A DNA stretch of 64,000 nucleotides, taken from the NCBI RefSeq assembly GCF_002775205.1, contig NC_036455.1:5432501-5496500 (forward strand), read 5' to 3'. The position numbers were made by a program, and so were the translations under genes. The DNA comes from Xiphophorus maculatus. Taxonomy: Eukaryota > Chordata > Actinopteri > Cyprinodontiformes > Poeciliidae. Below are positions 10,383 to 31,638 of the stretch, piece by piece. Each line of letters opens with the position of its first letter. Positions within the stretch are counted from its first letter, which is position 1. The notes beneath the pieces were generated by a model. It was not told the DNA's origin and did not search any database. It was given only the letters and a program-made list of their open reading frames with translations.

Positions 10383-12907
10383 AATAGCCATTTTATTGTT
10401 GCGTATAGTGATGTGTTATATTAGTGTATCTCAACGACACCATGCAAACCCGACCGTGCCTGAACGACCTGCTGTCAGCAGGGCAGATGATTACTGCCCT
10501 GCTCATCTAGTGCAGACATTTATATCATGTTTAACCAGATCCAGACCTTTATTAACCTTTTATCATCAGTGTGCGTTAAAGATCTGATCACCAGTATCAG
10601 GGATTTTCCTCAGATTCATGCAGTACATGTTCTCCTCCCGCTTTAGTGGATTAAGCCTTAAATGTTTTTTGTTTTTTTCCCCTACATGCCTCAGTGTTTC
10701 ATGTCCAAAGTGCTTTGACACACTGCCTTCAGTGACGGTGCTAAAAATAAATAAACATATTACATTATATAGGTATAAACGTAAAGTAGTGCAAAGTGGC
10801 CAGTCAGGTAGTGATGCGTTACTGATCCACCAAAAGCTTACAGTTCTGATCAGACATCTACAATCTTCTCCTCGTGGGAATGCAAGTGTCGTTTATCTGA
10901 ACAAGATGCAATGGAAACAGCACATTTAAAAAAAATAAATGGATGCACAAGTTTAGGCAAGTTACAGATGAAATGACTTCAATAAGCTTCTAAAATAACT
11001 TCCTGTTGGTTATTTGTCTGTTCTCTTTGGCAGAATTGGTAGAATCAATTTAGACTGGTTCATTTCCAGTAGGACTGGGCGATAAATTTGGGTTTTTGAA
11101 GAATACATTTTTGGAAAATGTTTATTTTGTTCAGCAGTTCTTCAGAGTGATTTCAGCTCGCCCAAGGCGGCCATCTTGTTTGTCAGGCATGTTTTCCAGC
11201 TTCTATTTATTTTTGCTTTAAATTCAGATCAACTCCACGACAAAATGTTAGGGTCCAGCTAAGAATTTATATTGTTAATTATGAGAATAAAGTCATAATA
11301 TTATAAGAATAAGTTATATGACAATAAAGTCAAAATAATTATAGAATAAAGTTTTAATAGTACGAGAATAAAGCCGTAATATTAAGAGAATGAAGTAGTA
11401 ATATTATGAAAACTCTGACATAAAAATAAAAGTCAGACTTTATTATCAGTTTTACAGGTAAGGAAATATTTAATCTTTTAACACATAATCATCAAATTAT
11501 TATCGGTAGCAGGACTTTGAATGGTGAGTCTGGTGTTTCAGGAATGATCAAATCAACAAATTTAAATGAGCTCCTTGAAAAGAGTTCAAAAGTGGAGGTT
11601 CAGTTTGCTAAAGGGCATTTATTAATCCAATTTCTGGAGATATATGTATATATTTGAGCCTTTATAACTTTGATCCTGTGAAAATTGCAGAAAATCTGCA
11701 ATAAATCCAATTTTGTGCATTTTGTTTCTAACAAAGAAGATGCACAAGATTGAAACTTTTAACACCAATCCACCCAGACAAAGTCGTTCAAGCAAACCAT
11801 TAAAGCCTAAAATGACGCATCAATGTCCATGACGAGTGATTAGTGCACAACTGTCTGATCAGAACTGTATATGTGGTATTTGTTACCCTCCATCACATTT
11901 AGATGGCTCAGGCTTTCCACTGGTTTTCATATTTAGTAGAAAAGGGATTCATTTTTTCCCAAAACTGGTTACATTTTTATGTTTGCTGATTCTGCAACAT
12001 GTTTTATTCATGTATATTTATGGGAAACGAAGGGAAACGGAAATGTGTTTGTTAATGTGTGGAGACAGAAAGTGAATTATCGTAGCGTGGATTGCACATG
12101 GAGCGAGAAGGGACCTCATGAACAAGGGTTGCTTTCAAATGTGTTCAAGCTGCTTACATTTTTTATTTGTTTTACTTTTTATGTCATTTATTACAAGAAA
12201 CCCATAACTAATGAGTATGAAGGGACATATTCTGTGTTGATCTGTTCTGCTTTTACAACCAGTTACTGTAAATAAGGAACCTTTTTAAAACTAGAATGAC
12301 TATTTTGGAAGTTTCTACAGTGTTTGTCCTCCAAATAAAGAGAAAGTAAAAGTTGACATTTTCTCAATAAATACATTTGAACATACAAGTTGGTCTTTTG
12401 TCTTTGTCCATTTATCTTCTGGATCTCTAAGCAGAAGAAAACTGATGAATAAATCAGAAGAATGATCATTCACATGTCACATTAAAAAATTTTTAATGTT
12501 GTGATTTAATGGAGAATCATGTATTGCACGAAGCCATCACCTATAAAAGGGTTAGAAATGTTAAAGACATCTTAAAATAAGTTTTACCTGTTTAAAATTA
12601 GGTTCCATGTTATTTTATTAAGCAAAATTAATTGTTTTTTATATTTTCCATATGAAATAATGCTTAGTATATTCCAAAAATGCATTTCTCAATATTTTAC
12701 CTATTGCCTATACGTGAATAAAATTAATATTTTTGTAAGCAAAAATGTATTTCTTTCTGTAAAACAGAAATACCGAACAAATTTTTAAAAATTATTAATC
12801 AAATTCATAAATATACACCGCTGTTTTTAAATCCCTGTGACTTTGATGGCAAATAGTGTTTCTCTCAGCTTAAAGATCGTAAATATCTATGTAGTAACAA
12901 ACAACAT
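10383..12907. other. Intergenic region between ppt2 and rps5
   Basis: AT-rich spacer with several short open frames that resemble no protein. It holds the minisatellite at about 11,280-11,410. A good AATAAA pair lies at about 12,335-12,370, followed by T/G-rich sequence, and could be a plus-strand transcript end (distal ppt2 or an unannotated RNA). Confidence 0.3.
11280..11410. repeat. Degenerate AATAAAGTCATAATATTA minisatellite
   Basis: Five to six imperfect units of roughly 20-22 bp built on GAGAATAAAGTCATAATATT. It is a common teleost minisatellite; a short echo occurs near 35,045. Units are contiguous and divergent, so it is not a CRISPR array. Confidence 0.7.
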
Positions 12908-12925
12908 TTCCCATCATGCTTTGCG
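12908..12925 (+). promoter_or_regulatory. ZNF143/SBS-type promoter motif of rps5
   Basis: TTCCCATCATGCTTTGCG matches the vertebrate SBS consensus (TTCCCATNATGCNNTGCG) and lies about 45-60 bp before the inferred rps5 start, a usual place for it in housekeeping promoters. Confidence 0.6.
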
Positions 12926-12967
12926 ACCTCATCACCGGATATCCGTCCGCGGCGCCACGGAAAGGCC

Positions 12968-17261
<4,294 letters not shown>

Positions 17262-17285
17262 ACATGTTCGCTTTCTGACAAAACA

Positions 17286-17291
17286 AATAAA
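17286..17291 (+). terminator. rps5 poly(A) signal
   Basis: AATAAA 25 nt after the rps5 stop, with a GTGTGTGTTTTTATTGG downstream element. The short 3' UTR is typical of ribosomal-protein genes. Confidence 0.85.
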
Positions 17292-18940
17292 TTTGGGGAA
17301 ATTTCAACTAGTGTGTGTTTTTATTGGAGTAAAGCGAATATTTTTTGTACTATTGTGAAGACAATAAAAATTAAAAACTATTTACCGTACTACTTTTTTT
17401 AGGTTACTGTGGCTGTGCCTGCATAAAAACGTTTCGATTTGAAATGGGTTTCTTCAGGATGCCACTTAGTGTGATTTTAAACTTCACATAAGAACTGCAT
17501 TTAATAAAATGTACTGATATTTAATTATCTTTGAAAAAATAACGGCGAAAATATAAAAATAACAATGTTAGGTTTTTGTTTTTTACGTCAAGTTAAATAA
17601 AAAAAAAAAACTCCACTTCTAGGAGCTAAACTGAAACAAACTATTTGTTCTGTTAATTAACATCACAAATTAGTGTTTTCTAATTAGTTATCTGATTTGT
17701 CTGCAAAAAAAAGTTTTAATTACTGATTATCAATTAATGGTTTGTTGGATAAAAATTAGTTCCAATCGATTAACCAGTAATGTCCGCTTTTTTCTAATTT
17801 TAGTGCTGTAGTTTAGCCGCCATCCACCAGAGGGCGCCGCTGCTCATTAAGCGGAGCCGTTGGTACGGAATCAAAGATGGCGGACACGCACAGAGTTGGG
17901 GATGGAAAATAAGCTTTTATGCGGCTCTGATTAGAAATGTAAACACTCGATAAGCTCCTTAAATTATCACTAACCTTCAACCGAGGAGCGGAGACAATTT
18001 AATAAAAATTACGTGTGTATGTACGAAAGCGAAGATGTGTTGACATTAAAGCGGATGAGATGGAAAAATGTAACGTGATGTGGGGAGAAACAAAATGCAA
18101 ATAAGCAAGGTTAATTTTTATGTTATGGAAACACGGCCCGATCTTTTGACACGATAAAACTCGGGATTTTAGGAAAATGGCTGCTTATCAGTTAAGCGAT
18201 TGAATTGAAGATTAAAGTAAAGAGATCAGCTAGGAAAAGCCCGATCTTTGGTTTCTAATCCTAATCGTTTTTGGTGCTTGTATTTATCGTAAAGTTAAGA
18301 ATAAATAAAAACGACTTAAGTTGACTATTAAAATTGTTGTAATTAAATGAAGACTGCAGTCAGGGTAAAAGTTAGATTTTATTTCCACAACTACAAATGT
18401 ATATTCTAGGAAGCTAAAACATCCTTAATTGAGCAGCTAGGTGTATTTCACTAACCTAAGACTACACTTTGTAATAAATGAAATACAGATGAGTCATTTC
18501 AGGTCTTACACCTTAAAGGACAGTGATTATAAAATTAAACGTGTTCATCGTTTCAAACCTTTTAAGATGAAATGTTTCAAGCTGAATTGAATACTTCAAT
18601 TAACTTTTATTTTTACTTAGATTAATATGTGAACAGTTATAATTCTCTGTAGTTTTTTTTTTAAAGTGGTTTAGATCTTGTGCTTGATTAAAAATATAAC
18701 ACTGCAAGTATAAAAAATTCACTAAACCATCTGGGTGTCTTCACACTTGTCTTTTTTTTTTACTGTAAAATGAAATGACAGGAACTGAGAGTAGCTGAAC
18801 TTTCAGCAGGGGGAGCAGCTGCACCACAGATCTCTGTGTCCTGGAACCATTATTATTAAACACTGTTTTTACTTTGTGGGCCGTGACTAATGAGCCACCA
18901 GAATAAAAAGCTGCGTGATTATGCGACGGCAGCAGCGTCC
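17292..18940. other. Convergent intergenic region rps5 / ddah2
   Basis: AT-rich spacer between the 3' ends of rps5 (plus) and ddah2 (minus), so it also holds the ddah2 3' UTR. A G+C-richer patch at 17,815-17,900 contains a CTCF-type motif. I see no coding frame. Confidence 0.5.
17824..17837 (+). promoter_or_regulatory. CTCF-type motif
   Basis: CCACCAGAGGGCGC matches the vertebrate CTCF core CCASYAGRKGGCRS at every position. It lies between two convergent genes. Occupancy cannot be judged from sequence. Confidence 0.55.
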
Positions 18941-24811
<5,871 letters not shown>

Positions 24812-26384
24812 GACTCCAGCTCAATGCTTCTGCTCTGCAAGGGGAAAAAAAAAAACTAAAGTGGGTTTTCTCCGTCCAGACACAAGGAAGAGGAAGTGGG
24901 GATGTTTTAAGCAGAGATCCTCATCCTGGTTGGCTTCTTCATCGATTATCTAATCCAAGCAGACCTAAGAGAGGAAGAGGAGCACATTAGCATTCAGGGC
25001 ACAAAAATACACTTGTAGCTAAAGATTTGAACGTGAAAACAAGCTGGCATTGTTTAGAGTTGGAATATCTGATAAGACTTGGATTTGCTGCAGCTTTTCC
25101 CCAGATGTGGGACAATTGGCCTTTTATCATCTTTCCTGTAAGTCACAGCAGCCCCCCACAGAGAGCCTGCAGAGAGGGAGCGGGTCCCCCTCCATACAGG
25201 ATGTTTTCTTTAAAACTAAAGCAACAAGTGCTCCAAATTAAAATTCAAGTATTTTTAGGACAGAGCAACACACCAAACATCTCAGGAGTACTTTTAAATG
25301 CTTAAATTAACGTTTCCCTCCTTAAATCCAGGTCAGAGTTGCATTAGAATGTGAGCGCATCGTTAGCAGAGTTCATGTTTTTATCATTTTAATCCCGTTT
25401 TTGTTTGGGTTTACCCGGCTGCAGGAACCAGCGTAAAGCTGCGCCGCCCCAACAGTTCAGCAGATTTTTCCAAACACTTCTGATGATGTTCCACATCTTT
25501 CCAAAACAACAGTGGAGAGGAAACCAGCCGGGTCAGAAAACAGGTAAAACTCAGAATCCGCGCCTGCTCACCTGTTTTTATTGTGTTTTTTGTGCCTTCT
25601 GTTGTGTTTTTCCCAGTTTAATTTAATTTCCACGCCAGCTCTGCTCCCGTTACTCGCTGGATCCCTTTTTCTCTGCTGACCAACCGGAGAGTCAAGAAGG
25701 CGACTGTGGATGTGAGGACTTCCGGTTGGGTTTTTCAAAATAAGGCCATTAGCTAACCGGAAACCTGAACGTTGAGCAGACGTCATACTTAATCAAATGC
25801 GTTTTAAAGTGACAGATCGCAGTTCGGTGGGCAGATTTTACTTTACAAACGGGGATAAATTATGGATATAATGTTTTAAATAAGTTAAATATGTATAGTT
25901 CAAACACCAATTAAATAATACGCACAGTTGAAACCATCTTATTACTACAGCAGAAGCTAATATTTACAAGCTTTCTTATTTTCGGTTTTGGGACTACAGC
26001 CAATCAGCATCAAGGAAAAATAAATAGAGCTCCTGGATTGGCTGCTTTGCACACCAGATAATTCCCGTTTCCCAAGATGCATCTTCTTTCAAATCTTCTC
26101 TACAAATAATTAGAAGTTATGTTCCTCAGAAAAATCCAGAATTAGCAAACAAAATAAACTTGCTAAAGGACAGAATAATGAAAGAGAATTTTTTTAGATT
26201 TACATTTATATTACTTTCTATAATTTCTGTTATTTATAAGTTACTAGTACTTTCTACTTACCTTCTTTAAGCTCACATTTTGGTAACAAGATTTACTGTA
26301 AATTCACGTGATCCCCAAATTACATAAAAATATCAGCAAATGGAAAATAACATTAAAAAAAACGTTTAAAATTGAAAGGTGTGG
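24812..26384. other. Upstream region of ddah2
   Basis: Minus-strand promoter and 5' UTR of ddah2 should lie here. ETS-like CTTCCGGTTGG and CCGGAAAC motifs at 25,715-25,765 and a modest G+C rise could mark a TATA-less start, possibly with a non-coding first exon. I cannot fix a splice site. Short open frames are not recognisable proteins. Confidence 0.3.
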
Positions 26385-26480
26385 TGTAGTAAAACCATTC
26401 TTAAAAATACTTTTTTTCCTACTTCAAAACGTTACTCAAGGACATGTAACTGAGTAAGTAGTTACTACCCAGCGCCTCTG
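26385..26480. mobile_element. Tol2-like hAT fragment
   Basis: Contains TTACTCAAGGACATGTAACTGAG and ends GTAGTTACTACCCAGCGCCTCTG. This is the inverse of the left end of the 3951-4476 element. One end only. Confidence 0.55.
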
Positions 26481-28976
26481 ATAATAAACATTTACTTCTC
26501 AGGTAGGAATTGGTCACAGTTGTGCTTTTATTTTTTGAAGCCCAGTTGCATGACTTCCGGTTTCGTGGTACATTTGAAGGCGGCTTGAAGCGGCTGCTCT
26601 CCCGGCGCCCCCCATCCCCCACCGCCCTGTCCAGACGCTGATGTTTTAAATCTCAGTAATTAATCATGACTACGAAGAACCAACCTGTCTTACTTTTTAG
26701 CCCTTTAAAAAAATAAATTAAATTAAATACAGTAATCAAAATGACCACGAATCAACTCGTGGATGTTTTCCCTAACTTAACAAGCATAAAGAAGATTGAA
26801 TTAAGTTAAAACCCCAAATTAGTACACAAGTAAATTAATAAAATCTTCACATTTGTGAGGTGTTGACCATAGAATTAGTCAAGTCTGTCAAAGTTCAAAT
26901 TATTTCAGAAATACAATATGAGAAAAAGACAAACAACAACAATAATAACAGTGAAGTTTTATTCTATGACTATGATTGCACAAGGATGTTAAAAAACAAT
27001 ACATATTTAAAAAAAGACTTTAAAAATGACCAAATCTATTGCACATGACATCAAAGCTTGTTAAGTTTCAAGAATATAAAAATAAAATGATTTAAAAAAA
27101 ACATAGCAATGCAACAATAATGTGCAAAATTACCAGAAGTAGCAAAGAAATGATCCAGCTTTAAAACAAACCTCATAAAATGAAACAGGAAGACTTAAAG
27201 CTATCACACACAAACTGAAATCAATATGACACTTCTAAACAAACCAAGAATGAACAAAAACACAGATAAAATAATAATGAATACAATTATATAAGGAATG
27301 TCAATGATTAAAATAGAAACAATTAAAAAAGTGCAATTATATCCATTATTATCTTGAGTTTTTGTCAAACTTGTTTCTCCCAAATTTACCAATTTAAGTA
27401 AACTAAACTCCATGTTTTCAATGTTTTGTTCTTTAATGCTGCAGCTTTTGTCTCTGGCGCCTGAATTAAAGACAGATTTGTGTTTTCCAAGGATTAAGGA
27501 AGCCTCTGTAATCCTAAATCACCGTCTCCTCAAGGGCAGCCGCTGCCTGAGTCACATTTCAGATTATTTGACTGCAGATTGAGGAATGTCTGCCAACTTC
27601 TCCAGCCATATTTTTGTTTGTGACATGGTGACAGATAATCTGTCCTTTCCTGAAATGTGGGTCAAATGATGCAGCCTCATCTGAAACCAGATGTTAATAA
27701 ACTTTGTGGACAATTATTGGTGACATTTGATTAAAAATGTTAGTTTTTTAGTAATTTATTTTTGTAGATTTTAGCCTGGGAGGGATTCGCTGTGTGCAAT
27801 TATGGGCTGCACAATATTCCCGTCTAGTGACTGGATTGAGTTAGTGCAACACTGAGGGAGAGACGGGAAGCAGACAGAAACTGTGAGGTGGATTTAGGAG
27901 CGCAGGGATGGAGGATGGTAGACAGAGGCTGCAGACAGGATTAAAGACTCCATCTGTCCAACATGATCCTTCAGAAAACACACAAAACAAACCAGAAAAC
28001 ACTAAATCTGTCCAAAAATACAAAAAATTCACTATTTACAAGCATTTAAACAACGTGAATGTTGGTTTTCACTCCAAAAATATTCAATAACAAGAAGATT
28101 AATAGTAGGTTTATTATTTTTAAAGGATTTGGGTGTATCATTTTTCAGAATTGAAATTACTTTTATTGTCAATGTGCACAAAGAAAGCACAACAAAATAA
28201 ATGAAAAAAAAAATAGCAACTCTGGAAGGAAAGTCAAATAACTGAAGAAAATAATCAATAAGTATATCTCAATAAATATAAAAATATAGCATATATTAGT
28301 TAATTTACCCTTAACTGGGATTTTTCCATCCCAGTTAAGGAAAAAAACATTTTTTTTAATTTTATTTTCCTTTATCTTATTTTCTTTATAAAATATATTT
28401 TTCCAGCTAAGGAAAATATATTGATGTTAAAAAAAATGTTAAGGAAAAATAATATCTCAGTAATATTATATATTTATAATATTTTTTTATATATACTGTA
28501 AATAAATATATAAATTTTTATATATTTCCTCCCTGCTGACTTTATGTATTTATTAATAAATTTCGTATTTTATTAAATATTTATATTTATATAATAACAT
28601 AAATTATTTGCATATTAATAAAATAATCTTATTAATTATTTTATTAATAAAAGCCGCTGCTGAGCGCTCTCTGGCCACCAGGGGGCTCCAAACATCCCTC
28701 TACACAGAATTCTGATATCAAAATAATACATTTGTTATGTCCAACGTCAATGTTTCAGAACCTCAAACCAATTTAAATATTAGTCAAAGACAACACAAGC
28801 GAACACAAAATACGTTTTTAGATGAAAGTATTTATCATTAAAGGACGAAAACAAATCAAAACCTAAACCTATTAACTGTTTAGGCTTCTCTATAGCAACA
28901 AATGCAATCAAGTGTTTGAGATAACGATAAACAAACCTGGGTTAGTAAAGTGAAACAAAGTTAGAACAGTAATGTT
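26481..28976. other. Gene-poor AT-rich spacer
   Basis: No recognisable gene. Contents are AT-rich low-complexity sequence (28,260-28,650), a perfect hairpin at 28309-28340, and at 28,145-28,195 a TTTATTGTCAATGTGCACA-type motif also seen at about 60,675, probably a retroposon 3' end. A CTCF-like motif (13 of 14 positions) lies at 28675-28688. Confidence 0.4.
28309..28340. repeat. Perfect 13-bp hairpin
   Basis: CCTTAACTGGGAT, a 6-nt loop TTTTCC, then ATCCCAGTTAAGG. It sits at the edge of an AT-rich tract and is followed by A- and T-runs. It is not linked to any gene. Confidence 0.8.
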
Positions 28977-29482
28977 AAAGCTGCAGTATGTAACTTTTAT
29001 ATATAATGACTTTTACATATTTGTTAAAACTGACATAATTTTTTTGACAGAATGATATGAGACAGATAATCTGCTAAAAATATGAGCTTCTGTGGTGCTC
29101 CCAGTGGTAACTAGAAACAACCAATCAGAGCCAGGAGGCGGGCCTTAGCGCTGTCAATCACAGTCCTGTGCTTGAGTTTGTTCTCTGCTATGCTGCAGCT
29201 AGCATAGTTAGTCAGTTATGGTGGCGGAAAAACGGTTTTCCTGTAACGAAAAGTTGCTTCTTGGCATTTAGCAGCGAGTACATGAATTGACTGACAGCGC
29301 TAAGACCCACCTCCTGGCCTCTGATTGGTTGTTTTTGGTCAGTTTCTTCAGACGGCTACAATTACTCAGGGAAAAGGTGGATGAGATTAATCTTTTCACA
29401 AATTATCTGTCTCATTGTGACAGTTTTAACAAATATCTAAAATAAAAACATTTTCTTATAAAAATCAAGTACTGCAGTTTTA
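28977..29482. mobile_element. Inverted-repeat MITE
   Basis: Left AAAGCTGCAGTATGTAACTT and right AAGTACTGCAGTTTT are inverted. Further inside, ATTTGTTAAAACTGACA pairs with GTGACAGTTTTAACAAAT, and AACCAATCAGAGCCAGGAGG pairs with its near-complement at about 29,305-29,325. It is non-coding, and strongly self-complementary along its whole length. Confidence 0.65.
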
Positions 29483-31638
29483 GGCTGAAGCATTATGACC
29501 AACTATAAAAAGACCAAATAAACTAGAAGCATGTTTAAAGGACAGCCTCTCCAGAGGAGTGTTTTTCGGGAGGAGTTTTGGCGTTGTGTGTAGTTAATGG
29601 ACAGGAAAACGGTTAACTGGGAGTTTCTGTTCGACCCGTTCCGTCACAAGACTTCGGTCAGCAGACCGTCCTGCTGTCGGCCTCACGTCTCCCATTACCG
29701 CCGCAGGATAACTAAATTAAACCGGCTCACTGGCTCTGTCTCTGCCCAACATGCTGACTTTCTCTCATTGTCTGCTGACTCTCTCTGCTCCCTGCTGACT
29801 TTTAGACGTCCATTTTCTCTGACTTCCTTCTTTGTGAGTGCAATGACTCTGTTTTGTTTATTTCTGTTTTCAGAGTAATCTGGAATCAAACTACAGAGCT
29901 GAACCTGCAGGATTATTATTTTATTATCTTTTTAAGATTTCCACAGATTTTTATTTGATTTATTTATTTCAAACTGGTTTTTAAAAACAATAATACAAGC
30001 AATTAGTAGGACAGAGAAAACATGGGCATACATAACCTCCTTGAACATAATAATTTATTTACTTCTTACTTTTCTGTTTGAGAAGATGCAGGAAGAAGTG
30101 CACTTATTGAATCTGACCCCTTATCTTAATTTAATGAGACATATTACCAACTCAGTAATTATATATATATATATAAAATTACAATTAAAACCATGTTGTA
30201 ATATTCATGTGCATGTTCAGTATACTGGGCTAAAGAGCCAACAAATAAATGATATTACATAGACAAAATGATTACAAAATAACTTATAACAAGACAAGAA
30301 AATCTTGTGCTAATAATAGTAGTAATAATGACAATTATAAATAATAACAGCATCAGAATAATTACCAACTTCTTTTCGATGTACACCTTTAAATTCTTAT
30401 TAATCGGTGTTATATAACAATAAATAAAATGTTAAGAAAAGAAACAATGATAATAATGACAGTAAGATAACAATAAAGGTTTATATAAAGGTAATATAAA
30501 CACAGAAGAAGAAAAAAGAATATTTAAAAGAACAATAAGTGATTTACTCATAGCACATTTTTACCCAAAACATTAACTTTATTTTAAATTTTAGTCCCTT
30601 TCATGACATTTCAGCAACTTTTCATCTTTATTTTCTTATTTCTAAATGGCACTGAAGCACGTTCAACTTGGGGTTATTTCCTTGATCGCTTCATTTTTTT
30701 AAGTTTTTGTCACTCTTGTCTGTTCATGTAAGTGTAGCAAGTTTTTATTTCAACTAAATTATAGACGTGACGTTTGTCAAAATGTGTTTATTTATTCTTT
30801 GGATGTATTTAGTTTAGTCAGGAAGTTGCTTCTCCGGACATTTTGTTGATATTTTTTAAGTTCTGTTACGTTGCTCTTGACGGTTACCATAGTAACCAGT
30901 AACCGAAAGCTCCGCCCCCTTTTTCCTGTTAGGATCAGCTCGGTGTTTACTTTACAAATATGATATTTTACTATATATTTTAGACAAATTTAATCATATG
31001 CAGTGTTTCATGAGTAATTCTGCTATGTTTTGTGTTTGTTTTTTATTTCATTATTAATGTTGTCCATTTTTACTATGTTTAATTTTAAAAATGCTAACTG
31101 CTGCTAACCATTGCTTTGTAGTTTGTTTAGGGTTATTTATTACATTTTATTTAATGTATAGAGGCAGAAGTTGCTGGATTGATGTTAACCACTAACTTGA
31201 TTTTCTCTTTTGTTGGAATAAATATAATAAACCTGAATGTGTCTGTCGTCAAGTCAACCTGAGACGGTTACATAAGCATCCAAACTTTAGTAAATCTTCA
31301 TTTTTAGCATGTTTTTCAGCATGTCAGCCATTTACAATTACCTCCAAATTAAATTAGAAACTCCCAGGAGGAGACGCTGACTGCCAGAGACCCAAACTGG
31401 ACAAAAAGGACAAGAGTGAGGAAAAGCTCAGGTGATCCGTAGACAGGAACACTGGAGGAGAGACCTTTCATCAGATTAATGAGAAAATAAAACGACGTGA
31501 GCAAAAGTAGAGGAGAAATTTAATTAGGGAATGAGCCGGAGGTCGTTTCAGATCAAGCTGTTATAGTTGTAGCATCCAGGGAAGCGGTTCCTTCAGCTCC
31601 TGTTGGAGAACCGAGCAGAGGGACTTTAAAGAAGAATC
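29483..31638. other. Gene-poor spacer upstream of Ly6-1
   Basis: AT-rich with no recognisable gene. About 30,800-31,260 is a diverged repeat whose internally deleted partner is at about 58,440-58,700; both carry a GTTACC..GTAAC-type palindrome. The last ~250 bp should include the Ly6-1 promoter, but I see no clear TATA box. Confidence 0.35.
30883..30896. promoter_or_regulatory. X-box/RFX-like palindrome
   Basis: GTTACCATAGTAAC fits the RFX consensus GTNNCCATNGNNAC. It lies within a dispersed repeat, so it may be transposon-borne. Confidence 0.4.

Noticed and set aside
11280-11410. Possible CRISPR-like array
   Set aside because: Contiguous degenerate units with no spacers, in a vertebrate genome: a minisatellite.
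29597-29878. 93-codon plus-strand open frame
   Set aside because: No similarity I recognise, no splice context, and a low-complexity Ser/Leu/Phe-rich end; treated as chance.
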